Below, piece by piece: positions 44,833 to 53,402 of a DNA stretch of 64,000 bases (the first letter of the stretch is position 1; every line of letters begins with the position of its first letter). The stretch lies in the NCBI RefSeq assembly GCF_014207095.1, contig NZ_JACHBG010000006.1, positions 124,001 to 188,000 of the forward strand, read 5' to 3'. The notes below the pieces were generated by a model. That model saw nothing but the letters and a program-made list of their open reading frames with translations, was not told where the DNA came from and did no database searches. The position numbers were made by a program, and so were the translations under genes. This DNA is from Martinezella lusitana (GTDB taxonomy: Bacteria > Pseudomonadota > Alphaproteobacteria > Rhizobiales > Rhizobiaceae).

Positions 44833-45498
44833 ATGACCTTGCACATCGGCCTTCTTGCCTTTCCAGGCGTTCAGCAGCTCGACCTGACAGCACCCTATGA
44901 AGTATTCGCCTCCGCGCAGGGCACAAAGGTTCATCTCGTTTGGAAGGCAGTGGAGCCGCTCATTTCGGCAACCGGCCTTGAACTCAAGTCGACCGTGAGC
45001 TTTGCCGATTGCCCGAAATTGGACGTTCTGTGCGTGCCTGGAGGCAGCGGCATCAATGCGTTGCTGCGCGACAAAGTCGTATTGGACTTTATCCGTCAGC
45101 AGGCACGAACGGCGCGTTTCATCACCTCCGTCTGCACGGGGTCGCTGGTCCTTGGCGCCGCCGGATTGCTGAAAGGCAAGAGAGCCGCGACGCATTGGAA
45201 TGCCATAGATTTTCTGCCCCGCTTTGGCGCGACCGCAGTCGATGAGCGGGTCGTGCGCGATGGCAACCTGATTACCGCCGGCGGTGTCACCTCGGGCATC
45301 GATTTCGCCCTGACCGTCATCGCGGAACTGTTCGGCGAGAACGAGGCCCGCACCGTACAGCTATCGCTCGAATATGCTCCCGCACCTCCATTCGAGGCCG
45401 GCCTGCCGAAGCAGGTAACGCCGGATATCGTCGCCGCGGCACAACAGCGCATGGCTGCTTCGAGAGCTCAGAGAGAGCGGATTCTCGCCGATCTTTGA
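44833..45498 (+). CDS. inhA: DJ-1/PfpI family protein, isonitrile hydratase-like
   Basis: A 221-residue protein closely resembling cyclohexyl-isocyanide hydratase, which converts isonitriles to N-substituted formamides. The nucleophile elbow is FITSVCTGSLVLGAAGLLKG with the expected Cys; other landmarks are FPGVQQLDLTAPYEVF, CVPGGSGINALL, KRAATHWNAIDFL and AGGVTSGIDFAL. The ATG at 44833 has GGAG 10 nt upstream. It is divergent from the GlxA-type regulator. Other DJ-1-family activities cannot be excluded. Confidence 0.75.
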   Translation: MTLHIGLLAFPGVQQLDLTAPYEVFASAQGTKVHLVWKAVEPLISATGLELKSTVSFADCPKLDVLCVPGGSGINALLRDKVVLDFIRQQARTARFITSVCTGSLVLGAAGLLKGKRAATHWNAIDFLPRFGATAVDERVVRDGNLITAGGVTSGIDFALTVIAELFGENEARTVQLSLEYAPAPPFEAGLPKQVTPDIVAAAQQRMAASRAQRERILADL

Positions 45499-45668
45499 AT
45501 GGACTATCGGAGCAAAAACAGATCCTCTGCCGCCCTGGCCACAACCAAAGGGCGGCGGCATGTTGAAATCGAGTTGCGAGGGCAATAGGCTAGGTAAATA
45601 TGCGGGTCTGGATTTCGTGTTGCGGGAACGTCTAGTCTCATCTGAGTGAAAGCCATGGGGGCACCGGA

Positions 45669-46553
45669 ATGAATTCGAAGCGTCGCGGCGTTCTTGCGTT
45701 CCTGGCCGGACTTATCCTGGGGCAACCGTCCCCCAGTAATGCATCGAGCAAATCCTCGGTCTTTGCCGTGGCCCGCTCCAGTTACAAACCGCGTCACGTC
45801 CTTTGTTTTCTCGGCGGGGAAAACGGCCTTGAGGCGCTCAAGCAAAGTGCTCGCGCCGGTATCGCCGCGCTCGGCGACGACTTTTCTGTCGATGAGGAAT
45901 ATTCGCGGGACAAGCCCGACGATCGGATGGTTCGGTCTTTCAATATTTGTTGGGACCGCGTCGATCCCGAAGCCTATCAGGAGGCGGATGAGAATGCGGT
46001 CGCCACGCACGGATCGGTGCTGTACGTCCTTGGCCCATCGATGACGGCAGAAACGGCGGTGGCAACATCGGCAAAAGCCCTGCTGCTCGTACAACACATG
46101 CTCGACCATGGTGCTGTCGCTGCAAAGGGAGAAAGCGCGGGCGTCGCCCATGGCGTGCAGCGATGGAAAGAGCTTTCCGAGCAGATGCGAAAGGCTGCGG
46201 CCTCCGATGATCTGCTGGCAGTTGCGCGAGCTTGTCGCCTGGCCCTTGCTCGCCGGCCTATCGGCGACGATGCCGATGGAATGGCGAGCGTCGGATTTCA
46301 TCTGGTCGGCTTGCCTGATGTTTTGATTACCGTCGGCCGGAAGGACGACCAGCCGCGGACCACCAATACCGAACAGCTCAAAATTGCCGCCCTGATCGAC
46401 GAGATCGCCGATGAGATGGTGAAAAACGGCGTTGAGGTCGCGTTGAGGCGTCGTCACGTCGAACTGTCTGACGACACGCGATACGAAGAGAATGAATATA
46501 AATTCAATCCCTTTGGCGTTGCCACGGTGGCTGAGCCATGGATCGCCAAATGA
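45669..46553 (+). CDS. Exported protein of unknown function
   Basis: A 294-residue protein I do not recognise. The N-terminus MNSKRRGVLAFLAGLILG looks like a signal or anchor helix. The rest appears globular with mixed alpha/beta character (VLCFLGGENGLEALKQSA, VATHGSVLYVLGPS, VGFHLVGLPDVLITVG). There are two cysteines in the main body after the signal segment, no repeats and no obvious catalytic motif. Its stop overlaps the start of the next gene by 4 nt (ATGA), so the two products probably work together in the periplasm. Confidence 0.6.
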   Translation: MNSKRRGVLAFLAGLILGQPSPSNASSKSSVFAVARSSYKPRHVLCFLGGENGLEALKQSARAGIAALGDDFSVDEEYSRDKPDDRMVRSFNICWDRVDPEAYQEADENAVATHGSVLYVLGPSMTAETAVATSAKALLLVQHMLDHGAVAAKGESAGVAHGVQRWKELSEQMRKAAASDDLLAVARACRLALARRPIGDDADGMASVGFHLVGLPDVLITVGRKDDQPRTTNTEQLKIAALIDEIADEMVKNGVEVALRRRHVELSDDTRYEENEYKFNPFGVATVAEPWIAK

Positions 46554-48031
46554 AGATCTTGGACTTCAGAAAGACGTTATCCTCCCTCTGCGTCCTTGCG
46601 ACATTGTCGAGCTCCGCCTGGGCCGGCGATAGCGTGACGGTTCCAGGTTATGCGCCGGTAACTGGGGTCGAGCGCAGCTACCGTGTTCAAAAGGCGACCG
46701 AAAGCGACATGTCGCTCTGGTTCGACGCGTCCGGCGCTGCCTCCGTGATCACGCGCGGCGAGTTTCGCCAACGCATGACGGTTCTGTCGCGGGATGATAA
46801 GGGCATGCGGGTTCGCTGGTCTCTGAGCGCCGACCTGCCGGATGGTGTCGCGGGCGCTGTTGACACCTATCAGATGAACCCGCTTTATCGCAATTCTCTC
46901 ACCGCATACGGCGTCGGCGCGCTCGAAATGGAAACGGATCTGAACGGCTTTCCAAACAGTTTGTTCGGTGTTGATCAGATATTGGCGAATATGCGTAGGA
47001 TGGCGACAAATGGACCGGATGGAGCCCTCGCTCCGCCGCAGAGCGGCGTCTATAACATCATTGATCGCATCCAGGAAAACCCTCTTCAAATTGTCACTGT
47101 CTTGACGCCGGAAGCGCAGCTGCTTGCCACAGGGCAAGCCTATCAGGATGAGGCCATGGAGGTCGGTAAGGCTCTCACGGCGTCTCGAAACGAGGACTAT
47201 GGCGGCGTCAGCGTCCCCGTCGCATCGAACTGGCTCCTGCAATCCACTGATGTCGCCAAGCATACCGCGACCCTGTCTGTAGTGGATGAGTATGATCCCG
47301 ACGCATTCCGCCAGTCTCAACAGGGCGCGATCGACAAGTTTTTGGGCGTCTTCGGCGAGCGATTGAAGAGCCTTACGGCCGATCAGTTGACCTCCGTCAA
47401 ACGCGCGAGCAAGACGCGACGCGCGGAGTTTGTGGTGTCTCTGAGCGATGGATCCGTCATCGAAGCATTGGAAACCGTAACAGTTATTTCGGCAGGTTCG
47501 ACGTTCCGCACCTATACCCATATCAGGCGGGAAGACGCGCCGGCTGTGCTGCAAGTTCCGGCCATCCTGACGGCCGCGGACTTGCGTGTGCCGAAGCTGA
47601 AAATCGAGCCGCTTTCGCCGGCCGATGCCGCGCCGGGCATTCCCGACCTGCCGTCGACATCACAGGCCTCGACGACCATATCGCAGGAGCCGTCGACCGT
47701 AACGAGCAATGATGCGGAAAAGTCGATCGCGCCAGTCTGGCTTGAGGTGAAGAGCGCGCAGGTCCTCAAAGCCTCCAACGGCTATGGATATGAACTGGAG
47801 GTCGTGCTTACGCCGGATAGTGGCGAGGCGTTTCAGAAATTCACCCAGGCGGCGCTCGGCCGGCAAACGCAAGTGCTGATTGATGACAAGGTCGTCATCG
47901 AGCCTTGGATAAGGGAGCCGATCATGGGCAGCCGTCTCACGCTAACCGGATCCGACATGACGGCGCTGAGAGCCATGGCTGAAAAACTGTCCATCTCGGG
48001 AGCTAAAATTCTCGTGCGAACGCGATCGTGA
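46550..48031 (+). CDS. Exported protein with C-terminal SecD-like head domain
   Basis: A 493-residue protein with a signal peptide (LSSLCVLATLSSSAWA). The large middle part (about 25-360) is unassigned. A Ser/Thr-rich linker (SQASTTISQEPSTVTSND) leads to residues about 405-485, which resemble the P1 head subdomain of SecD: VLTPDSGEAFQKFTQAALGR, TQVLIDDKVVIEPWIREPI, GSRLTLTGSDMTALRAMAEK. No SecD membrane helices follow, so it is not a translocon subunit. It is coupled to the preceding exported protein (overlap ATGA). Function unknown; a substrate-chaperoning or assembly role in the envelope is only an inference. Confidence 0.65.
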   Translation: MKILDFRKTLSSLCVLATLSSSAWAGDSVTVPGYAPVTGVERSYRVQKATESDMSLWFDASGAASVITRGEFRQRMTVLSRDDKGMRVRWSLSADLPDGVAGAVDTYQMNPLYRNSLTAYGVGALEMETDLNGFPNSLFGVDQILANMRRMATNGPDGALAPPQSGVYNIIDRIQENPLQIVTVLTPEAQLLATGQAYQDEAMEVGKALTASRNEDYGGVSVPVASNWLLQSTDVAKHTATLSVVDEYDPDAFRQSQQGAIDKFLGVFGERLKSLTADQLTSVKRASKTRRAEFVVSLSDGSVIEALETVTVISAGSTFRTYTHIRREDAPAVLQVPAILTAADLRVPKLKIEPLSPADAAPGIPDLPSTSQASTTISQEPSTVTSNDAEKSIAPVWLEVKSAQVLKASNGYGYELEVVLTPDSGEAFQKFTQAALGRQTQVLIDDKVVIEPWIREPIMGSRLTLTGSDMTALRAMAEKLSISGAKILVRTRS

Positions 48032-48606
48032 CGAGACGCTTGCGGTAGCATTCGGCCTTGAACGCCCCGAACATCGATGATAGGCCGAGCTTCTCTATCG
48101 GAGTGCCCTGCCGGTGATCCTCTAAGCTCAGATCAACACAAACATCTCAGAGTTGCAGCCCTTGCGCTCAACGACGCGTGTGTTCGTGGATCCGAAAACT
48201 CAGTTTCACTTTTCAAGCAGATATATGCCGGGCATGGCGCTTTCGCCTGCTACGGCTTGGCAACGATATAGAGGTTCTCATGCCATCATCAAATTCAGCG
48301 TCCTTGGATGTTTATGGCCTGTGAGTTCATGCTGAACCGCGACTTTGGCATCGAAGATGGCCTAGGCGGCGAACCTCCCAGCCCGTCGGGGAAGAATGGC
48401 GTCTTGTGCAACGTTGCGTCGCCAAGCCACCATTCTTTCATTGGGGCGGTGCCGCGGTGACCGCTATCGGCGCTGGCAGCCCGGCGAACACGCAACTAGC
48501 CTTGTCGTTGTTTTTATATATCGAAAGCTATGACTGTTGCCGTCATATCTTGTGGCGTAGGACCCCCTAAATCTCAATGAGGGCCTGGCACCGCAACGCC
48601 CAAGGG
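48032..48606 (+). other. 575-bp gap without a recognisable gene
   Basis: No reading frame here has a credible ribosome site, composition or similarity. One small palindrome, TATGAC (48529-48534) / GTCATA (48542-48547), lies in an AT-rich patch near 48510-48550. Both flanking genes end into this gap (convergent), so terminators are expected, but I see no clear GC-stem plus T-run. Confidence 0.4.
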
Positions 48607-49785
48607 TCACCGTCCACCGACGATTCTCGGCATGGTGGCCTCCTGCGGAGGTTCTCCTGCAACCATGACACGGTTACGGCCCGCCTCTTTGGCAGCGTAA
48701 AGAGCAGAATCCGCGCGGCCGATCTGATCGGCGATTGCGGCATCTCCGCTCTCCGCAGCCGCGACGCCGAAACTGGCGGTAATTTTATGGTTGGGTCCGA
48801 TTTCGCCACGTTCGACGCCGGCAAATGCGAGCCTGATGGCGTTGGCAAGGTCGCCGGCCTGGGCAAGGCTTGCAGCGGGAAGAAAGATGACGAACTCCTC
48901 GCCACCGAAGCGCGCCGCAAGGGCGTCGGCGGGCAAACGTTCGCGCAGCAACCCTGCAAGGGCGAGGATCACGCGATCTCCCATTGCGTGGCCGAACTTG
49001 TCGTTCACCCGCTTGAAGTGATCGATATCGCAGATGATGATTGCACCGGTTTTCCCGCGATGCCGCAGCTCGGCGGCAGCTCTGTCGAAGCCGCGCCGAT
49101 TAAGCAGGCCGCTGAGATGGTCCCGATCCGCCGCGTCCCGATAGATCGCGATCGTATCGAGGGCGACGGCGGCGAGGGCCGTTAGGGCCATCAGCAGGCC
49201 AAGGATCGATGCGCCGACCTGCATATAGAAATCGTAGCTGGACGAGGTGAAGCCCTCGATCCCTGTGGGCGAAGGCAGCAGAACGATCAGGATGGTGTCG
49301 CGGACGATCGTGTCAAGCACAACGGCGGAGGCGACGGCGAGAAGCAGCCGGTCACGGGCGTGCTGCGACTGACCGAAGCAGATCACGACCGGCAGACCCA
49401 AAAGGACGACACAGGCGAGATCGTTGACGAGAAGTTCGGCCGGTAGACTGTGTGCGACAATGACGGAGTAGAGATTGGAAGCAAAGGCGGCAATTGCGAG
49501 CGCGATTCGCGGTGCGATAAGGGAAGGTCTGCGGAAACGAGCGAGGAGCGCGCCTCCGAAAAAATAGAATGTTGCGATGAAAAGAGCGTCCGCCGTCAGG
49601 GTCTGAGCTTGCACCGGCAGCCACGAGAGAACCAGCGGCACGGAAAATGCCGCCGCCGCCGAAAGATAGCCTGTGCCCCAGATCCTTGCCTGGCGCGAAC
49701 CCCAATGGCCGACGATGAGGAAAGTACACCCGAACGTCAGCATGATAACCGGAAGCAGGAAAGCGAAATTATCGGTTGGCACCAT
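48607..49785 (-). CDS. Membrane-bound diguanylate cyclase (GGDEF)
   Basis: Makes the second messenger c-di-GMP from two GTP. The 392-residue protein has about six to seven N-terminal membrane helices (about 8-215) followed by a GGDEF domain with RDHLSGLLNRRGFDRA, ICDIDHFKRVNDKFGHAMGD and the active-site RFGGEEFVIF. The residues at the usual inhibitory RxxD site are replaced (PADA), so product inhibition may be weak. There is no EAL domain. c-di-GMP often controls matrix production, and a curlin locus lies 5 kb away, but no direct link is visible. Confidence 0.9.
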   Translation of the reverse strand: MVPTDNFAFLLPVIMLTFGCTFLIVGHWGSRQARIWGTGYLSAAAAFSVPLVLSWLPVQAQTLTADALFIATFYFFGGALLARFRRPSLIAPRIALAIAAFASNLYSVIVAHSLPAELLVNDLACVVLLGLPVVICFGQSQHARDRLLLAVASAVVLDTIVRDTILIVLLPSPTGIEGFTSSSYDFYMQVGASILGLLMALTALAAVALDTIAIYRDAADRDHLSGLLNRRGFDRAAAELRHRGKTGAIIICDIDHFKRVNDKFGHAMGDRVILALAGLLRERLPADALAARFGGEEFVIFLPAASLAQAGDLANAIRLAFAGVERGEIGPNHKITASFGVAAAESGDAAIADQIGRADSALYAAKEAGRNRVMVAGEPPQEATMPRIVGGR

Positions 49786-50040
49786 GAAGATCCCTTGAAT
49801 CCATTCGACCTGCCGCGAGCAGAATAGCGGAATTCGAGGGGCGCTTATATGCGAAACAATGCGGGCTAGATATCATAGATCGGCATAATGGGCGTTGCCG
49901 GGCTGCCAGCATGCAAGACGCTGGTTTGTACGGTTGAGACTGCCTAAACCGGGCCTACCTCGACGCGTGCGCTCGTTTTCTATCGGGCGGGCAGATTGGC
50001 AAATCCTGTCGCCGGCAAATTCGGGGAAGGTCCGAACTCT

Positions 50041-50853
50041 CTATGCCAGATTCTTGAGATACAGCGAAAGCAGCTGGGTCTGCGACGAAATGCCGAGCTT
50101 GCGATAGACGTTGCGTCTGTGGACTTTCACCGTGCCGGTGGAGATGTTGAGTTTGAGGCCGATCGATTCCGACGAGTGTCCTTGCAGGACGAGCTCGACG
50201 ATGGCAGTCTCGCGGCTTGTCAGATTGAGATCCCGCCAGACCGCTTCGGCCGGCGCGAGGGCTTCGCTCTGACCCTGCCGGCGACGGCTCCTGCCGCCGG
50301 CTGTCAACTGCGCATCGAAGCGTGGAGCAAGGCTGGCCCAATAATGTCTTACCATGTTAGCGACGAGCGGCTCGACCTTCTTGAGTGTCAGGAATTCCGC
50401 AGGCGGAAAAACGCCTGTTTGCTCGCGCCGCATCAGTGACAGGACGACGGTGATGTCCTCGTCAACATTGACGAAAAAGCCGATTTCCTCGGCAAGCCCC
50501 GTTTGCACATAATAGGTCCGGTAGTACTCGCTGGAAAAGAAGCGATCCGGTGCCAGCTCCCGCATTCTGAGCACGCCCTCGCGGCGGCTACGTGCCGTGT
50601 GGTAGAAGGGATCCAGCAGGTAAGGCCCGGCCTGATAGAGCGTCACGAAAACGACGTGCTCCTCGGGATCGAACGTGCTGTAGAGATCGATCGGCCGCTC
50701 CTTGCCGCGATAGGCGAAAACGACCACGTAGTCGAACCGCACCAGCGCCGCCATCGTCCGGCGAAAGGTCTCGCCGAACTCGGCATCCGTCATGGACGAT
50801 CTGCCGATCATGGCATTGAAGGCCGCGAAAAGTCCTTCAAGGTCGGTGCTCAT
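50041..50853 (-). CDS. LuxR-family transcriptional regulator
   Basis: A 270-residue regulator. The N-terminal 190 residues form a sensor region of unknown ligand (MTDAEFGETFRRTMAALVRF; FFVNVDEDITVVLSLMRRE); it lacks the autoinducer-binding Trp/Asp pattern of quorum-sensing LuxR. The C-terminal helix-turn-helix is clear (LTSRETAIVELVLQGHSSES, STGTVKVHRRNVYRKLG). It is divergent from the spermidine/putrescine-type ABC operon, whose promoter region carries palindromes, so it likely regulates that operon. Confidence 0.85.
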   Translation of the reverse strand: MSTDLEGLFAAFNAMIGRSSMTDAEFGETFRRTMAALVRFDYVVVFAYRGKERPIDLYSTFDPEEHVVFVTLYQAGPYLLDPFYHTARSRREGVLRMRELAPDRFFSSEYYRTYYVQTGLAEEIGFFVNVDEDITVVLSLMRREQTGVFPPAEFLTLKKVEPLVANMVRHYWASLAPRFDAQLTAGGRSRRRQGQSEALAPAEAVWRDLNLTSRETAIVELVLQGHSSESIGLKLNISTGTVKVHRRNVYRKLGISSQTQLLSLYLKNLA

Positions 50854-50875
50854 GTGACGGATCCCCTCTGCCGCC

Positions 50876-50893
50876 CTGCGCTAACAAGCGCAG
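50876..50893 (-). promoter_or_regulatory. Hairpin/palindrome in the leader of the LuxR-type gene
   Basis: CTGCGCT (50876-50882) and AGCGCAG (50887-50893) are perfect 7-bp arms around AACA, 22 nt upstream of the regulator start. It could be an operator for autoregulation or an RNA hairpin. Confidence 0.35.
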
Positions 50894-50932
50894 CCCTCAT
50901 ATACACCTCCCATGAAGCAATCTGCACGAAAA

Positions 50933-50948
50933 TACCTCTCTCGGGGTA
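50933..50948 (+). promoter_or_regulatory. LuxR-type palindrome upstream of the polyamine-type ABC operon
   Basis: TACCTCTCTCGGGGTA (50933-50948) has symmetric ends TACC/GGTA, and TACCTC recurs at 50951. A 16-bp centre-symmetric site of this size is typical for LuxR-class dimers and lies about 60 nt upstream of the ATPase gene. The neighbouring LuxR product is the natural candidate. Confidence 0.4.
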
Positions 50949-51006
50949 TATACCTCGCCGGAAGCCCAGGCTTACTCTTTCTTTAACGACGGTGGCAATA
51001 AGGCAG

Positions 51007-52131
51007 ATGAAGACTGCCGACCAACCGCAGGGAACAGACGTGGCATCCGCTTCAACGAACGACATCGAATTCCGTTCGGTCACGAAAGCCTATGGCGCCG
51101 TGACTGCCGTAACGGACATCAATCTCAATGTGCCCAAGGGCGCATTTCTGGCGCTTCTCGGGCCTTCCGGTTGCGGCAAGACGACGTGTCTGCGCATGAT
51201 CGGCGGCTTCGAGCAGCCGAGCGAGGGCACGGTGCTGATCGACGGGCGCGAGATGAACGGCGTTCCCGCCTATCGACGGCCCGTGAACATGGTGTTCCAG
51301 CACTATGCGCTGTTTCCACATTTCAACGTCGCGCAAAACGTTGCCTATGGGCTGAAGCAGATGCGTCCGAAAGTCGGCGCGGCTGAGATCGACCGGCGCG
51401 TCGCCGAAGCGCTTGAGATGGTCCGCCTCGGCGGCTTCGCCAAGCGCCGCATCCACGAAATGTCGGGCGGGCAGCAGCAGCGCGTTGCGCTTGCTCGCGC
51501 CATCGTCAATCGCCCCTCCGTGCTCCTGCTCGACGAGCCGCTTGCCGCGCTCGACAAGAAATTGCGCTCGGCCATGCAGATCGAACTTCAGACGCTGCAG
51601 CGCGAACTCGGCATCACCTTCGTTCTGGTCACCCATGACCAGGAAGAAGCACTGTCGATGGCCGATATCGTCTGCGTGATGAGCGCCGGCCGCATCCGCC
51701 AGCTCGGCACGCCGCAGGAGGTCTATGACCGCCCGGCCGATCTCTTTGTCGCAGATTTCGTCGGCAAGACGAACCGCATCGAGGCCACGATGGAAGCCGA
51801 CGGCGAAACGCTGCGTCTTGCCGACGGCTCGGCGCTTTCGGCCGGCAAGCGGCTCGTGCCCGGAGCCGCAATTGCGGCATTGCGTCCGGAGGCGATCAAG
51901 CTCACCCGCGAAATGACGGCGGCGGGCATGTCTTTCAAGGGCACAGTGACCCACCGCATCTTCCTGGGCTCATCGGCGGAATACGCGGTCACCGTCCCAG
52001 GATTGGGCGATTTCCTGATCACCTCAGATCGCAGCAGCATGAGCGAAAATCACCTCGTCGGTCCAGGCGAGCAGGTTTTCCTCGGCTTCGATCCCAAAGC
52101 CTTACATGTCTTTCCAGCATCGAATGCATAA
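51007..52131 (+). CDS. Spermidine/putrescine-type ABC transporter ATP-binding protein (PotA-like)
   Basis: A 374-residue ATPase with Walker A LGPSGCGKTTCLRMIGG, Q-loop VFQHYALFPHFN, signature MSGGQQQRVALARAI, Walker B VLLLDEPLAALDKKLR and VTHDQEEALSMAD. The C-terminal TOBE region (about 290-374) is typical of importers for polyamines and related solutes. The true start is the ATG at 51007; the open frame upstream runs antisense to the LuxR gene. It heads an operon with receptor, two permeases and a dehydrogenase. Confidence 0.9.
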   Translation: MKTADQPQGTDVASASTNDIEFRSVTKAYGAVTAVTDINLNVPKGAFLALLGPSGCGKTTCLRMIGGFEQPSEGTVLIDGREMNGVPAYRRPVNMVFQHYALFPHFNVAQNVAYGLKQMRPKVGAAEIDRRVAEALEMVRLGGFAKRRIHEMSGGQQQRVALARAIVNRPSVLLLDEPLAALDKKLRSAMQIELQTLQRELGITFVLVTHDQEEALSMADIVCVMSAGRIRQLGTPQEVYDRPADLFVADFVGKTNRIEATMEADGETLRLADGSALSAGKRLVPGAAIAALRPEAIKLTREMTAAGMSFKGTVTHRIFLGSSAEYAVTVPGLGDFLITSDRSSMSENHLVGPGEQVFLGFDPKALHVFPASNA

Positions 52132-52153
52132 ACCAAAACAAGGGAACAGCATC

Positions 52154-53317
52154 ATGAGCAAGGATTACAAGGACAATCTCCCCATTTCAGCTGAAGGCTT
52201 CATGGATGAATTCATGCGCCTGAAGCGCGGCTCCGTCAGCCGCCGTCATTTCCTCGGCATCACCGGTCTCGGCCTTGCGACGGCGGTTCTGTCGCGCTTC
52301 CCGGGCGCGCTTTCGACGCCGGCCTATGCCGCAGGCGAACTCGGCACGCAGATGTCGATCGCGACTTGGCCGAACTATCACGATCCCCAGACCTTCGAGA
52401 ACTTCAAGGCGGCAACCGGCGTTGCCGTCGAGGTCAATGTCTTCGGCTCGAATGAGGAAATGCTCGCCAAGCTCCAGGCGGGCGCCTCCGGCTGGTCCCT
52501 CTATGTGCCGACCAACTACACGATTTCGACCTATCACAAGCTCGGCCTTGTCGAAGAGCTCGATCTGTCCAAGGTTCCGAACTTTAGCCAGACCACCGAG
52601 AGCCCGCGCTTCACCAAGGAAGGGCAGATCGACGGCAAGACCTATGCCGTGCCGAAGAACTGGGGCACGACCGGCTTTTCTGTGAACACCAAGAAGATCA
52701 AGACGAAGCTCGCAAGCTGGAAAGACTTCTTCGAGATCGCGCAGACCGATGCCGATGGGCGCGCCATGGTGCACGATTATCAGCTGACAACCATCGGCAG
52801 CGCACTCGTTTCACTCGGCTATGATTTCAACTCGATCAAGCCCGAAGAGCTCGCCAAAGCCGAAGAACTGCTGATCAAGGTCAAGCCGCATCTCTTTGCG
52901 ATTAACTCCGATTACCAGCCGTCCATGCGTTCGACGGATGCCTGGCTCACGATGTGCTGGACCAATGACGGCGCGCAGCTCAACCGCGACATGCCGGAAC
53001 TTGCCTATGTGTTGGGCAAGGACGGCGGCGAAATCTGGACCGACTATTACGCGATCCCGAAGGATGCTCCGAACAAGGCAGCCGGGTACGCTCTTCTCAA
53101 CTATCTCATGGATCCGAAGAACGCGGTGAAGGAGCACATCGCCAACGGCGCCCCGACCACAGACAGCCGCGTCATCGCTCTTCTGCCGAAGGACATCACC
53201 TCGAACAAGATCGTCTATCCCGACGAGGCCGCGCTGAACCCGCTGGAATTCGGCGCCGCCGTCACGCTCACCGATCCGAGCCGCGCCGAGTTGATGGCCC
53301 GCTTCAAGTCGGCCTGA
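52154..53317 (+). CDS. Spermidine/putrescine-type ABC transporter substrate-binding protein (PotD-like)
   Basis: A 387-residue periplasmic receptor. The N-terminus contains a twin-arginine signal (SVSRRHFLGITGLGLATAVL) and a cleavage site near TPAYA|AGEL, so it may be Tat-exported. Landmarks are IATWPNYHDPQTFENFKAAT, LVEELDLSKVPNF, AVPKNWGTTGFSVNTKKI and the C-terminal KDAPNKAAGYALLNYLMDP. GGGAAC precedes the ATG. The ligand may be a polyamine or another small cation; it cannot be fixed from sequence. Confidence 0.88.
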   Translation: MSKDYKDNLPISAEGFMDEFMRLKRGSVSRRHFLGITGLGLATAVLSRFPGALSTPAYAAGELGTQMSIATWPNYHDPQTFENFKAATGVAVEVNVFGSNEEMLAKLQAGASGWSLYVPTNYTISTYHKLGLVEELDLSKVPNFSQTTESPRFTKEGQIDGKTYAVPKNWGTTGFSVNTKKIKTKLASWKDFFEIAQTDADGRAMVHDYQLTTIGSALVSLGYDFNSIKPEELAKAEELLIKVKPHLFAINSDYQPSMRSTDAWLTMCWTNDGAQLNRDMPELAYVLGKDGGEIWTDYYAIPKDAPNKAAGYALLNYLMDPKNAVKEHIANGAPTTDSRVIALLPKDITSNKIVYPDEAALNPLEFGAAVTLTDPSRAELMARFKSA

Positions 53318-53402
53318 TCGTCCTTGCCCCACCCCGGTCCCTAGCGTCATTGCGTGAAGGGGCCGGGCTCGCATTCCGAACCGGCGATAAAGAAACCCAT
53401 CG

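Noticed and set aside
48077..48495. Small open frames in the gap after the SecD-head-like gene
   Set aside because: No ribosome site, no similarity, and codon use unlike the neighbouring genes.
50503..51006. Extended N-terminus of the PotA-like ATPase
   Set aside because: This part runs antisense to the LuxR regulator and through palindromic promoter DNA; the ATG at 51007 begins a normal PotA-like protein.
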